Shown here: one piece after another, positions 53,508-62,686 of the stretch
How the letters are laid out: the number at the start of each line of letters is the position of its first letter
Position numbering within the stretch: the first letter of the stretch is position 1
Program-made: the position numbers and the translations under genes
The notes under the pieces: generated by a model
Told to the model about the DNA's origin: nothing
What the model saw: only the letters and a program-made list of their open reading frames with translations
The model's database searches: none
Assembly: GCF_001463905.1 (NCBI RefSeq)
Contig: NZ_BBWR01000019.1
Location: 36,780 to 100,779, forward strand
Direction: 5' to 3'
DNA from: Aureimonas frigidaquae
GTDB taxonomy: Bacteria; Pseudomonadota; Alphaproteobacteria; Rhizobiales; Rhizobiaceae
Length of the DNA stretch: 64,000 nucleotides

Positions 53508-54824
53508 TCAGAACTCCGACATCTCGCCGCCAAGCGCCGTGGCCGGCTTCTGCATGGCCAGCACCTTGTCGATCCTGCGGCCGTCCATATCCACGATCTC
53601 GATGGTCCAGCCCTCGTAGAGGAAGCTTTCGCCGACCTCCGGAATATGGCCGAACTCGTTCAGGATGAATCCGGCCAGAGTCTCGTAATCTCGCTCGCGC
53701 GGGAAGCGCAGCTCCGGCAGAGCGCGCTCGACGTTGTCGACCGTCATGCCGGCATCGATGAGCCAGGAGCCGTCGGCACGCTGCGTCACGCCGTGCTCTT
53801 CCTCGATCCCCTCCGGCATGGCGCCGGCAATGGAGGCCAGGATATCGGTGGGCGTGACGACGCCTTCGAAGGAGCCGTACTCGTCCAACACCACGGCCAT
53901 GTGGGTGGAGGCGGACTGGAAGCGGTCCAGGAGCCGCAGGACGGGCATGGATTCGTTGACGTAGAGCGGCTCGCGCAGTGCGGCGCGCACATCGATGGCG
54001 CCGGTGCGCCGGAACTGGTCGAGCAGATCCTTGGCCTGCACCACGCCGATAATGTCGTCGGGATTGTCGCCCGCGACGGGGATGCGGGAATGGCCGCTCG
54101 AATGGATCTCGTCCAGGACGCTTTCGAACGGGTCCTGGATGCTGACCCAGAAGACGTCGGGCCGCGGCACCATCACGGATCGGGCGGTCCGGTCGGCGAT
54201 GCGCAGCACGCCCTCGATCATCTCCCGCTCCTTGGGCTCGAAGACACCGCTCTGCGTGCCTTCGGCGATCATGGCCTTGACCTCTTCCTCCGTCACCGTC
54301 TGGTCGGACTGGCCGGCCAGGCCGAACAGGCGCGAAACGGTCTCGGTCGAAACGCGCAGGAACCAGACGATCGGAGCGCCGATGCGCGCCAGCATCAGCA
54401 TGAAGGGCGCCACCAGCGAGGCGATCCGCTCGGCATGGGCCAGGGCGTAGCGCTTGGGCACCAACTCACCCAGGATCAGCGACAGATAAGTGATGACCAC
54501 GACCACCGTGGTGAAGGCGATGCCCTGGGAATAGGCGCCGATGCCGGGAATCGGCGCCAGCATGTCCGCCAGCGGGCCGGCAAAGGCGGAGGCACCGAAG
54601 GCGCCGGCGAAGATGCCGACCAGCGTGATGCCGACCTGCACCGTGGACAGGAAGCTCGTGGGATCGTCGGCCAGCTTGAGCGCCCTGGCAGCACCGTGGC
54701 TGCCCTCCTGCGCCATCTGCTGCAGCCGCCCGCGCCGGGCGGAAACGACGGCCAGCTCGGACATGGCGAAAAAGCCGTTCAGGAAAATCAGGAAAACGAC
54801 GACAATTGCGTTGAAGATCAGCAT
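53508..54824 (-). CDS. CNNM/CorC-type membrane protein (hemolysin-like)
   Basis: A 438-residue protein. The N-terminal DUF21/CNNM transmembrane domain (~1-200, LNGFFAMSELAVVSARRGRL, ILGELVPKRYAL) is followed by a CBS pair (~215-335, RSVMVPRPDVFWVSIQDP, HSRIPVAGDNPDDIIGVVQA) and a C-terminal CorC/HlyC domain (~350-430). Relatives are implicated in Mg2+/Co2+ handling; the 'hemolysin' name is historical. ATG at 54824 (MLIFNAIVVVFLI) starts the first membrane helix; a 67-residue upstream in-frame extension is not family-like. Confidence 0.87.
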   Translation of the reverse strand: MLIFNAIVVVFLIFLNGFFAMSELAVVSARRGRLQQMAQEGSHGAARALKLADDPTSFLSTVQVGITLVGIFAGAFGASAFAGPLADMLAPIPGIGAYSQGIAFTTVVVVITYLSLILGELVPKRYALAHAERIASLVAPFMLMLARIGAPIVWFLRVSTETVSRLFGLAGQSDQTVTEEEVKAMIAEGTQSGVFEPKEREMIEGVLRIADRTARSVMVPRPDVFWVSIQDPFESVLDEIHSSGHSRIPVAGDNPDDIIGVVQAKDLLDQFRRTGAIDVRAALREPLYVNESMPVLRLLDRFQSASTHMAVVLDEYGSFEGVVTPTDILASIAGAMPEGIEEEHGVTQRADGSWLIDAGMTVDNVERALPELRFPRERDYETLAGFILNEFGHIPEVGESFLYEGWTIEIVDMDGRRIDKVLAMQKPATALGGEMSEF

Positions 54825-54966
54825 TCGGCTGAAGGAACCTCGTGGAAGGGGACGCTGCCCCGGGAAGATGCGCGCATCGGGCCGTTGCAGCCAGACGGCC
54901 GCAGGGCAGGGCCTTTGCCTCGCAGGATGAAATCCGGGGTATCGAGCCCCGCGGGGGCCGGCTGCA

Positions 54967-55719
54967 TCATCGCGCCGGGCCCTCAGTCGTCTCGCCCGTT
55001 TTGGACGCGGGCGGGTGCCGATCAAAGATCGCCATCATGTCCCGGACATAGCCGGCCTGCATCTGGCGGCCGGCATCGAGCCAGTCGAAGGGTTGTGGCG
55101 GCGGTGGCGGAGGCGCGGTGCGCGGTGGCTCGCGGCCGGCGGCGGGTGCGGCGAAGGGCATGCCGAAAGCGGCCATCGTATCGGTCATCATGCGCGCCAT
55201 GGCTTCTGCCGGTGTGGTTGGTGCATGGCCTTCGCGCGCTGCGGGGCGGCCGAAAGCCTCCAGCGCGTTGGCGGAGCGGCGCATCAACTCGGCCATCCAG
55301 GGGGCGGCGAGGTCCGTCGGCAGGTGGCGCCTGCCGTCGGCGCCGCCTTTCAGGAAGGCGTCCATCGCCATGGCGGACAGGTCCGGCATCAGGCGCATGA
55401 GCATGTCGGGCGCAAGGCCGCTGGCCATGGCGGCCTGCCGGGCCACGGCTTCGGCAAGGCCGGGTGCCCCGAACAGGCCCTGCATGGCGGCGCCGCCGGG
55501 CATGGCGCTGCCACCGGGTGATCCGGCGAAGCGCTGCATGGTCTGTGCAAAGGCGGCCTGATCGGCGACGAGGCGGTCGAAGCCAAGCATGAAGGCGGGG
55601 GCAAGGGCTTGCGTCGCCTGCCGCATATCCTCCGCGCTGATGCGGAAGCGCTGTTGCAGCCGCTCCGCTTCCTCCCGCATTGCGGCCATGGCCGCAAGCC
55701 AGTCGGCAAAGTCGTTCAT
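54967..55719 (-). CDS. Ala/Met-rich helical protein of unknown function
   Basis: A 250-residue soluble protein. The N-terminal ~70 residues look like amphipathic helices (WLAAMAAMREEAERLQQRFR). The middle is unusually rich in Met, Ala and Gly (GGSAMPGGAAMQGLFGAPGL), and near the C-terminus is a proline run (PPRTAPPPPPPQPFDWLDAG). There is no signal peptide and no recognised domain. A phasin- or PhaE-like granule-binding role is one speculative option. It has AGGATGGG before ATG 55719 and lies downstream of gshA on the same strand. Confidence 0.6.
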   Translation of the reverse strand: MNDFADWLAAMAAMREEAERLQQRFRISAEDMRQATQALAPAFMLGFDRLVADQAAFAQTMQRFAGSPGGSAMPGGAAMQGLFGAPGLAEAVARQAAMASGLAPDMLMRLMPDLSAMAMDAFLKGGADGRRHLPTDLAAPWMAELMRRSANALEAFGRPAAREGHAPTTPAEAMARMMTDTMAAFGMPFAAPAAGREPPRTAPPPPPPQPFDWLDAGRQMQAGYVRDMMAIFDRHPPASKTGETTEGPAR

Positions 55720-55828
55720 CGACCCATCCTGCCCTCGATTCGGCAAGAATGGGCGTAAATGGTCCATCTGCCAAGAGGGATGCGGAAGAGGCGCGGTAAA
55801 TCCCGCGGCCTTCGTGCTGCCGGAGCGC

Positions 55829-57202
55829 TCAATAGGCGAGGTGCGAGAACACCTTGTCCATCGAGCGGTCCCACTGTGTCTCATAGAGCCGCACCAACTC
55901 TTCGGCCGAGGTCGTGCCCCGGGCGACGACCTCTTCCAGGGTCGCCAGGAAGTGGCTTTCGTCGTTGCCTTCCTCGTTCAGGAGGTTGCGGCCGACCAGC
56001 CCCTGGCGCGCCATCTTGACCACCTCCCGAGCAAGCTCCAGCACCGAGCCGTCCCGGAAGGGGGTGGCAAAGCCGAGGCGCGGCACGTCTGCGCGCATGG
56101 CCGAGACTTCCTCGAAGCTCCAGTCCGCCGTCAGCCGTTCGACCGCATCGAGGCTCGCTGCATCGTAGAGGAGGCCCACCCACAGGGCGGGAAGCGCGCA
56201 GATGCGCCGCCAGGGACCGCCATCGGCGCCCCGCATCTCGATGAAGCGCTTCAGGCGCACATCCGGGAACAGGGTGGACAGGTGGTTGGTCCAATCGCCC
56301 ATATTGGGGGTGGCATCGTCCACACGGCCGGCGAAGGCACCGTCCAGGAACTGGCGGAAGGTGATGTCGGTCGCATCGTGGTAGACGTCGTCCCGCATGA
56401 CGAAATACATCGGGATATCGAGCGCCCATTCGACATAGTCGCGATAGGTGAAGCTGTCCGAAAAGACGAAGGGCAGAAGGCCGGAGCGGGCGTTGTCGAC
56501 ATCCTTCCAGACGTCCGACCGCCAGGAGACGAGGCCGTTCGGCTTCCCGTCCGTGAAGGGGGAGTTGGCAAAGAGCGCGCTGGCCACGGGCTGCAGCTTC
56601 ATGCCGATCTGCATCTTGCGGCGCATATCCGCTTCGTCGCTGAAGTCCAGGTTGACCTGGATCGTCGCGGTCCGCAGCATCATGTCCAGGCCGCGCGTCC
56701 CGACCTTGGGCATGTATCGGCGCATGATGTCGTAGCGTGATTTGGGCATGATCGGCGTTTCGTCGATCGTCCAGAGCGGGCTGGAGCCGATGCCGAGAAA
56801 CTCGATGCCGAGCCGGCGGGCCACGTCACGCACGTCGGCCAGGTGTGCGTTGGACTCCCGGCAGGTCTCGTGCAGGCTGACGAGGGGCGCGCCGGACAGC
56901 TCGAACTGGCCGCCGGGTTCGAGCGAGATGGCGCCCTGGCCGGAGGCGCCGGCAAGGCCGATGATGCGGCCATCGTCGACGATGGCCTCCCAGCCCGACA
57001 GGCTCTGCATGCCCTCCAGGAGGGCGCGGATGCCGCGTTCACCCTCGTAGGGCACGGGGCCGAGCGTGTCGCGGTAGTAGCCGAACTTCTCGTGCTCGGT
57101 GCCGATGCGGAAAGCGGATTTCGGCTTTTCTCCGCCCTTCATATAGGCCGTGAGATCGTCGATGGATTCGATCGGCGTCAGGTCAGTCGTATCGCGCGCC
57201 AT
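55829..57202 (-). CDS. gshA: Glutamate-cysteine ligase
   Basis: A 457-residue ATP-dependent ligase making gamma-glutamylcysteine, the first step of glutathione synthesis, of the alphaproteobacterial/plant-type class. Visible are GTEHEKFGYYRDTL, GQGAISLEPGGQFELSGAPL (substrate loop), LGIGSSPLW, MMLRTATIQVNLDFSDEADM and FIEMRGADGG (ATP/glutamate site). It starts MARDTTDLTPIESIDDLTAY at 57202. The upstream neighbour rsmE on the same strand is the normal rhizobial context. Confidence 0.93.
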   Translation of the reverse strand: MARDTTDLTPIESIDDLTAYMKGGEKPKSAFRIGTEHEKFGYYRDTLGPVPYEGERGIRALLEGMQSLSGWEAIVDDGRIIGLAGASGQGAISLEPGGQFELSGAPLVSLHETCRESNAHLADVRDVARRLGIEFLGIGSSPLWTIDETPIMPKSRYDIMRRYMPKVGTRGLDMMLRTATIQVNLDFSDEADMRRKMQIGMKLQPVASALFANSPFTDGKPNGLVSWRSDVWKDVDNARSGLLPFVFSDSFTYRDYVEWALDIPMYFVMRDDVYHDATDITFRQFLDGAFAGRVDDATPNMGDWTNHLSTLFPDVRLKRFIEMRGADGGPWRRICALPALWVGLLYDAASLDAVERLTADWSFEEVSAMRADVPRLGFATPFRDGSVLELAREVVKMARQGLVGRNLLNEEGNDESHFLATLEEVVARGTTSAEELVRLYETQWDRSMDKVFSHLAY

Positions 57203-57308
57203 GGCTTCCCATTTCCGCTTGCCGCCACCGGCGGATTGTCCAGATGGTCCTTATGGCGCGCGCCCGCCCTCGCGCAAGTCCAACTTTGCGGGAGCCCGTG
57301 CCCCGCGT

Positions 57309-58052
57309 TCAGGACCGCCAGTCGCCCGCCATGGACTGAAGCACGGCCAGCGCGGCGACCGCCGCCGTGTCGGCCCGCAGGATACGCGGCCCCAGCGGAA
57401 TGCGCGTGACATAGGGCAGGGCGCTCAATCGCTCGCGCTCCTCTGACGAGAAGCCCCCCTCCGGCCCGATCAGAAGTGCCTGGGGGCGGCCGGCCAGCGG
57501 ACGCAGGAGGGTGCCGAGGTCGGCCACCTCGGCGCGCTCGTCACAGAAGATCAGGCAGCGTTGCTTATCCCAGTTCTCGATCAGGGCCGGCAGGCGGACC
57601 ATGTCCCGGCAGTCCGGCACCGACAATATGCCGCACTGTTCGGCAGCCTCCACCGCATTGGCGCGCATGCGGTCCGTGTTGATGCGCGGCGCCTGGCAAT
57701 GCTGGGTCATGACGGGCTGCAGCAGGCCGGCGCCCATCTCCACCGCCTTCTGGACCATATAGTCCAGCCGCGCATGCTTGAGCGGTGCGAAGAGGTAGTG
57801 AAGATCGGCCGGCGCGGTCTGCGGGCGCAGGCATTCTTCCGGGACGAGCTGCAGGTTGCGCTTGCCATGCCGCACCAGCCTGGCCGCCCATTCCCCATCC
57901 CGCCCATTGAAGATGAGAACCCGTGCTCCGTCGGCGAGCCGCAGGACGTTGCCGAGGTAATTGGCCTGCTCGGCACCCGCCTGCAGAGCCTGTCCGCTCT
58001 TAAAATCCTCGTCCACGAACAGGCGGGGCGCGCGGAAATCGTAATCCGGCAT
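57309..58052 (-). CDS. rsmE: 16S rRNA (uracil1498-N3)-methyltransferase
   Basis: A 247-residue SPOUT-family enzyme methylating U1498 of 16S rRNA. It has an N-terminal PUA-like domain (YDFRAPRLFVDEDFKSGQAL, ANYLGNVLRLADGARVLIFN) and a C-terminal knotted domain with ALLIGPEGGFSSEER and LGPRILRADTAAVAALAVLQ (S-adenosylmethionine knot). ATG at 58052 (MPDYDF) is family-like. It is upstream of gshA by ~106 bp. Confidence 0.93.
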   Translation of the reverse strand: MPDYDFRAPRLFVDEDFKSGQALQAGAEQANYLGNVLRLADGARVLIFNGRDGEWAARLVRHGKRNLQLVPEECLRPQTAPADLHYLFAPLKHARLDYMVQKAVEMGAGLLQPVMTQHCQAPRINTDRMRANAVEAAEQCGILSVPDCRDMVRLPALIENWDKQRCLIFCDERAEVADLGTLLRPLAGRPQALLIGPEGGFSSEERERLSALPYVTRIPLGPRILRADTAAVAALAVLQSMAGDWRS

Positions 58053-58234
58053 GGCGGGCTCCAGAAGTTTCCTGAAAACGGCCAGAAACCGAATCGGCTT
58101 CCGCTTCGTTTGTGCCGCAGATAGGCGCCCGAAGGCTCGATGTCCAAGGCCGGGATCGTCCCGGCACGCGCGGTCCCTTTGAGGATCCGCGGCTCCATCC
58201 GGCCGCATCACGGTACAGCGGAGAAGGCAGGCAG

Positions 58235-59032
58235 ATGGATCTTGGAATTGCGGGTCGCGTTGCGATCGTGACGGGCGGTGTCGGCGGCATGGGCCAGGCA
58301 ACGGCAGAGCTTCTGGCGCGGGAGGGCGTGCGGATCGTCCTGTCGGACCGCGATCAGGATGCCATCGATGGGGTGGCGGCAAAGCTGCCGGGCGAATCGC
58401 TGGCCATCGCCGCCGACGTGACGCGGCAGGAGGATGTGGATGCGCTCGTGCGCAAGGCGGCCGACCGCTTCGGCACGGTTGATATCGTCGTCCACACGTC
58501 GGGCATTACGGGCGCCAAGGGCGATCCGCTCGAATTGACCGACGCGGATTATGCAGAGGCCTGGTCCATCGACTTCATGTCAGCCGTGCGCATGGCCCGT
58601 GCGGCCATACCCTTGATGCGGCAGGGCGGGTGGGGGCGCTTCGTCTGCATCGCCTCCGAGAATGCCATCCAGCCCTATTGGGAAGAGGCGACCTACAACA
58701 CAGCCAAGGCCAGCCTCGTCGCTTTCATCAAAGGCCTGTCCTACCGGGAGGCCGCGAATGGCGTCCTCTGCAACACGGTGGCGCCCGCCTTCATCGAAAC
58801 GGCCATGACCGATGCCATGATGAAGAAGCGGGCCGAAGAGATGAACGTCTCCTTCGACGAAGCGGTGCGCAGCTTCCTGGACGAGGAGCGGCCCGGCATC
58901 GTGCAGAAACGGCGCGGCAAGCCCGATGAGGTCGCGGCCGCGATCGCGCTCCTCGTCAGCGACCGCGCATCCTTCATCAATGGCGTCAACCTGCGCGTGG
59001 ATGGCGGCTCGGTGATCGCCATCCAGAACTGA
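58235..59032 (+). CDS. Short-chain dehydrogenase/reductase
   Basis: A 265-residue classical SDR. The cofactor motif is VTGGVGGMGQATA (TGxxxGxG, ~12-24). The catalytic Ser and YNTAK (Tyr-x3-Lys) are in the IASENAIQPYWEEATYNTAK segment, and the C-terminal FINGVNLRVDGGSV is typical. The Asp in LSDRDQDA after beta-2 suggests NAD preference. A 3-oxoacyl or sugar/steroid-type substrate is possible; not determinable. AGAAGGCAGGCAG precedes the ATG. It sits between rsmE (divergent) and small genes. Confidence 0.87.
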   Translation: MDLGIAGRVAIVTGGVGGMGQATAELLAREGVRIVLSDRDQDAIDGVAAKLPGESLAIAADVTRQEDVDALVRKAADRFGTVDIVVHTSGITGAKGDPLELTDADYAEAWSIDFMSAVRMARAAIPLMRQGGWGRFVCIASENAIQPYWEEATYNTAKASLVAFIKGLSYREAANGVLCNTVAPAFIETAMTDAMMKKRAEEMNVSFDEAVRSFLDEERPGIVQKRRGKPDEVAAAIALLVSDRASFINGVNLRVDGGSVIAIQN

Positions 59033-59049
59033 CAGGCCCCGACCGGGCC

Positions 59050-59241
59050 TTACCGGGCCGGCCCGTCGATGCGCGCCGGCGATGCCGGGTCGGATGTCGG
59101 AAGGCTGTCTTCCAGTGCCTCGTCCAGCATGTCGCCTTCACGGCGTGCATCGTCCGAAGATGGGGCCTGCCGGTCCAGCTTGTCGCTGCGGAAGCGGTTT
59201 TCCTCGTCGATCTGCCGTTCGGTGCTGTTCACGTCGCTCAT
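59050..59241 (-). CDS. Small acidic protein with DSLPTSDP-type tail
   Basis: A 63-residue hydrophilic protein starting MSDVNSTERQIDEENRFRSD. The C-terminal block LDEALEDSLPTSDPASP matches a short conserved motif (ESFPASDPP-like) of small rhizobial proteins of unknown role. It may be stress-related, by analogy with similar small hydrophilic proteins (inference). ATG at 59241 has GGAAGGGATC upstream. Confidence 0.65.
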   Translation of the reverse strand: MSDVNSTERQIDEENRFRSDKLDRQAPSSDDARREGDMLDEALEDSLPTSDPASPARIDGPAR

Positions 59242-59311
59242 CGGTCGATCCCTTCCGGATGGGTTTCCTCCAGGGCGAAACGCCGCCCGCTGGCCGCCGT
59301 TCCGGACGGAT

Positions 59312-59863
59312 TCACGTGCCGGCAAGCTCTTTCAGGGCCGCGGATAGGATGGCCGCATCCGACGCGCCGAAGGCGCAGTAGACGATCTGCGTGAAGCCGC
59401 CCGCATCGGCGGCGGCGACCCCTTCGCGCAGGGCAATCCGCGCCGCCCGCTCCTTCGGAAAGCCGTAGACCCCTGTTGAGATGGCCGGAAAGGCGATGCT
59501 GTGCACGCCATTGGCGCGGGCCAGGGCGAAGCTCTGCCGGTAGGCGCTGGCAAGGAGCGCGTCTTCATCCCGGCCGCCGCCGTGCCAGACTGGTCCGACC
59601 GTGTGGATGACCCGGCGCGCCGGGAGACCATAGCCGAAGGTGATCCGCGCTTCCCCCGTCGGGCAGCCGCCGATCGTGCGGCATTCTTCCAGGAGCTGCG
59701 GACCGGCGGCGCGGTGGATGGCGCCGTCGACGCCGCCGCCCCCCAGAAGGCTTTCATTGGCGGCGTTCACGATGGCGTCGAGCGCCAGCGTCGTGATGTC
59801 TCCCGTCATGACCTCGAGACGGGCTCCCCCGCGCTGCAGTGTCCCCCCGCGTTCCATTGTCAT
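59312..59863 (-). CDS. Macrodomain (O-acetyl-ADP-ribose/ADP-ribose deacetylase-like) protein
   Basis: A 183-residue single macrodomain. Conserved loops are [20 protein letters not shown] (ADP-ribose binding, catalytic Asn/Asp/Gly-rich), [14 protein letters not shown] and [18 protein letters not shown]. Relatives such as YmdB hydrolyse O-acetyl-ADP-ribose or remove ADP-ribose. ATG at 59863 follows GGAGGATCACA; a second ATG lies at 59857. It is divergent from glcD with a ~92-bp gap. Confidence 0.9.
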   Translation of the reverse strand: MTMERGGTLQRGGARLEVMTGDITTLALDAIVNAANESLLGGGGVDGAIHRAAGPQLLEECRTIGGCPTGEARITFGYGLPARRVIHTVGPVWHGGGRDEDALLASAYRQSFALARANGVHSIAFPAISTGVYGFPKERAARIALREGVAAADAGGFTQIVYCAFGASDAAILSAALKELAGT

Positions 59864-59955
59864 TGTGATCCTCCAAGACCGGTTGCACCTGTTTCTTCCG
59901 CACCGGGAATGATTTAGTGGCATTCCAAAGACGGAGATGGGAGGCCGCAACCACG

Positions 59956-61449
59956 ATGACCATAGCCATGCCGAAACCCGACCAGGAGGTTCTGGCGCGC
60001 CGTGCGGCCATCGTCGATGCGCTGCGCGCCATCGTACCCGGCGAAGGCGTCGTGGATGCGACGCGGGAGATGCGGGTTTTCGAGACGGATGCGCTGACGG
60101 CCTACCGGCAGTTGCCGCTCGTCGTCGTGCTGCCGCAGACCGTGGACCAGGTCGCCGCGATCCTGCACTACTGCCATGCGCAAGGCATCAAGGTGGTTCC
60201 CCGGGGTTCGGGCACGTCCCTGTCCGGTGGGGCGCTGCCGCTCGAAGACGGCGTGCTCCTTGTCATGTCGCGCTTCAACCGCATCCTCGACATCGATTTC
60301 GACAATCGCTGCGCTGTCGTGCAGCCGGGCGTGACCAATCTCGGCATCACCCGGGCGGTGGAGCATGCCGGCTTCTATTATGCGCCGGACCCGTCCTCGC
60401 AGATCGCCTGTTCCATCGGCGGCAATGTCGCCGAGAACAGCGGCGGCGTGCATTGCCTGAAATATGGCCTCACGGCCAACAATGTGCTCGGCATCGAGCT
60501 CGTCACCATCGAGGGCGAGGTGCTGCGCCTTGGCGGCAAGCATCTGGACAGCGAAGGCTATGACCTTCTGGGCCTGGTGACGGGGTCGGAGGGCCTGCTC
60601 GGCGTGGTGACGGAGGTCACGGTGCGCATCCTGCAGGCCCCCGAGACGGCGCGAGCGCTCCTGATCGGCTTTCCGACGAGCGAGGAGGCCGGAGCCGCGG
60701 TGGCCGCCGTGATCGCCCGCGGCATCATCCCCGGCGGTATGGAGATGATGGACCGGCCGGCCATCCATGCCGCCGAAGCCTTCGTCCATGCCGGCTATCC
60801 GCTGGATGTGGAGGCGCTGCTGATCGTGGAACTGGACGGCCCGGCCGAAGAGGTGGACCACCTCCTGGCGGCCGTGGAAGAGATCGCAAGGGCGAACGGC
60901 GCCAGTTCGACGCGCATCTCCACCTCGGCGGAGGAGCGGGCCCGCTTCTGGGCCGGGCGCAAGGCGGCCTTCCCCGCCGTCGGGCGTATTTCGCCGGACT
61001 ATCTGTGCATGGACGGCACCATTCCCCGCAAGGCGCTGCCTTACGTCCTGAACGGCATGAAGGCGCTGTCCGAGCGCTACGGCCTGCGGGTGGCCAATGT
61101 CTTCCATGCCGGCGACGGCAATCTGCACCCGTTGATCCTGTACGATGCCGCGCACGAGGACGAGTTGCAGCGCGCGGAGGATTTCGGCGCAGACATTCTG
61201 CGCCTCTGCGTGGAGGTGGGCGGCGTGCTGACCGGGGAGCATGGCGTCGGCATCGAAAAGCGCGACCTCATGCCGGAAATGTTCGACGAGGACGATCTGC
61301 GCCATCAGCAGCGGGTCAAATGCGCCTTCGACGCACAGCATCTCCTGAACCCCGGCAAGGTCTTTCCGGTGCTGCATCGCTGCGCCGAACTCGGGCGCAT
61401 GCATGTGCATCGGGGCCAGGTGCCGTTTCCCGATCTCCCCCGCTTCTAG
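59956..61449 (+). CDS. glcD: Glycolate oxidase subunit GlcD
   Basis: A 497-residue FAD-linked subunit oxidising glycolate to glyoxylate. The FAD_binding_4 domain holds [20 protein letters not shown] and [20 protein letters not shown]. The C-terminal FAD-oxidase domain has [20 protein letters not shown] and [23 protein letters not shown] at 59956 ([12 protein letters not shown]) is chosen; an upstream in-frame GTG (59917) is possible. It is the first gene of glcDEF; glyoxylate produced could feed the same pool as the aceA product. Confidence 0.93.
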   Translation: MTIAMPKPDQEVLARRAAIVDALRAIVPGEGVVDATREMRVFETDALTAYRQLPLVVVLPQTVDQVAAILHYCHAQGIKVVPRGSGTSLSGGALPLEDGVLLVMSRFNRILDIDFDNRCAVVQPGVTNLGITRAVEHAGFYYAPDPSSQIACSIGGNVAENSGGVHCLKYGLTANNVLGIELVTIEGEVLRLGGKHLDSEGYDLLGLVTGSEGLLGVVTEVTVRILQAPETARALLIGFPTSEEAGAAVAAVIARGIIPGGMEMMDRPAIHAAEAFVHAGYPLDVEALLIVELDGPAEEVDHLLAAVEEIARANGASSTRISTSAEERARFWAGRKAAFPAVGRISPDYLCMDGTIPRKALPYVLNGMKALSERYGLRVANVFHAGDGNLHPLILYDAAHEDELQRAEDFGADILRLCVEVGGVLTGEHGVGIEKRDLMPEMFDEDDLRHQQRVKCAFDAQHLLNPGKVFPVLHRCAELGRMHVHRGQVPFPDLPRF

Positions 61450-61467
61450 CCTCCGGAAGGCACGATC

Positions 61468-62682
61468 ATGGAACCAGAAGCCGAAAGGCACTGCCCGCAC
61501 AGCGTTGCCGCGGTGCGCGACTGCGTCGCCGCCGCCGTGGCCGATGCGGCGCCGCTCGCGGTGGAGGGGGCGGGGACCAAGCGAGAGATCGGCCGGCCCG
61601 CCCGCGCCACACGCACGCTCAGCCTGGCGGGCCTGACGGGCATCACCCTCTACGAGCCGGACGAGCTGGTGCTCAGCGCGCGCGCCGGCACCCCCATCGC
61701 CGAGATCGAGGCCGCCCTTGCCGAGCGTGGCCAGCGCCTGGAGTTCGAACCGATCGACTACGGGCCCATGCTCGGCCAGGCAGCGGGCGGCGGCACCCTG
61801 GGCGGCGTTGTCTCGTGCAACCTGTCGGGGCCGCGCCGCATCAAGCAGGGCGCCGCGCGGGACCATGTCCTGGGCGTTTGCGCGGTTTCGGGCCGGGCGG
61901 AAGTCTTCAAGGCCGGGGGCCGGGTGGTCAAGAACGTGACGGGCTACGATCTTTCCAAGGGGCTGACCGGCGCCTGGGGAACGCTCGCCGTCATCACCGA
62001 TCTGACGATCAAGGTCATGCCCGATTGCGAGGCCGAGACGACCCTCGTCCTGCGCAACCTCCAGGACGAGGAAGCCGCGGGTGCGCTGGCTGCGGCCATG
62101 GGCTCTTCGGCCGAGGTTTCGGGTGCCGCCCATCTGCCCTACGGCGTGGCGGCCGGTGTGCTCGACGGTGCGCTGGGGCGCGCCTCTGCCACGCTGGTGC
62201 GCTTGGAAGGGTTCGGGCCGTCGGTTGCGGCGCGGGCACGGCATCTGGGCGGGGCGATGGAGCGTGTCGGCACGCTGGAGCGGATCGAAGGCGCGCAGTC
62301 CCGCGCCCTGTGGCGCGACGTCCGGGATGTGCGGCCCTTTGCCGGGCCCGACCACCGCGCGGTCTGGCGCCTGTCGGTCACGCCCAGTCGTGCCCCCGAA
62401 CTGGTGATGGCGTTGCGCATGCACATGGCGGCCGATGCCGTCTACGACTGGCAGGGCGGGCTCATCTTCCTGCGCCTCGAACACGGGGTGGAGGCGGAAC
62501 GGATCCGCGCGGCCGTCGCGGGCCATGGCGGCGGCCATGCGACGCTGATCCGCGCGCCGCTGGAGGCGCGCATGGCGGTGCCGGTCTTCCAGCCGCAACC
62601 GCCGGCCCTGGCCGCTCTGGCGGAGCGACTGCGCCGCCAGTTCGACCCGGCGGAAATTCTCAATCCCGGCAGGATGGACTGA
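61468..62682 (+). CDS. glcE: Glycolate oxidase subunit GlcE
   Basis: A 404-residue partner of GlcD with an FAD-binding-4-like domain ([62 protein letters not shown]). The last motif is diagnostic for GlcE. It starts 19 bp after glcD at ATG 61468 and ends 4 bp before glcF. Confidence 0.92.
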   Translation: MEPEAERHCPHSVAAVRDCVAAAVADAAPLAVEGAGTKREIGRPARATRTLSLAGLTGITLYEPDELVLSARAGTPIAEIEAALAERGQRLEFEPIDYGPMLGQAAGGGTLGGVVSCNLSGPRRIKQGAARDHVLGVCAVSGRAEVFKAGGRVVKNVTGYDLSKGLTGAWGTLAVITDLTIKVMPDCEAETTLVLRNLQDEEAAGALAAAMGSSAEVSGAAHLPYGVAAGVLDGALGRASATLVRLEGFGPSVAARARHLGGAMERVGTLERIEGAQSRALWRDVRDVRPFAGPDHRAVWRLSVTPSRAPELVMALRMHMAADAVYDWQGGLIFLRLEHGVEAERIRAAVAGHGGGHATLIRAPLEARMAVPVFQPQPPALAALAERLRRQFDPAEILNPGRMD

Positions 62683-62686
62683 CCCG

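Noticed and set aside
59914..62598. Long open frame (894 codons) on the minus strand across glcD and glcE
   Set aside because: A mirror frame of conserved glcDE with His/Arg-rich composition. The GC-rich third positions of the real genes explain its length.
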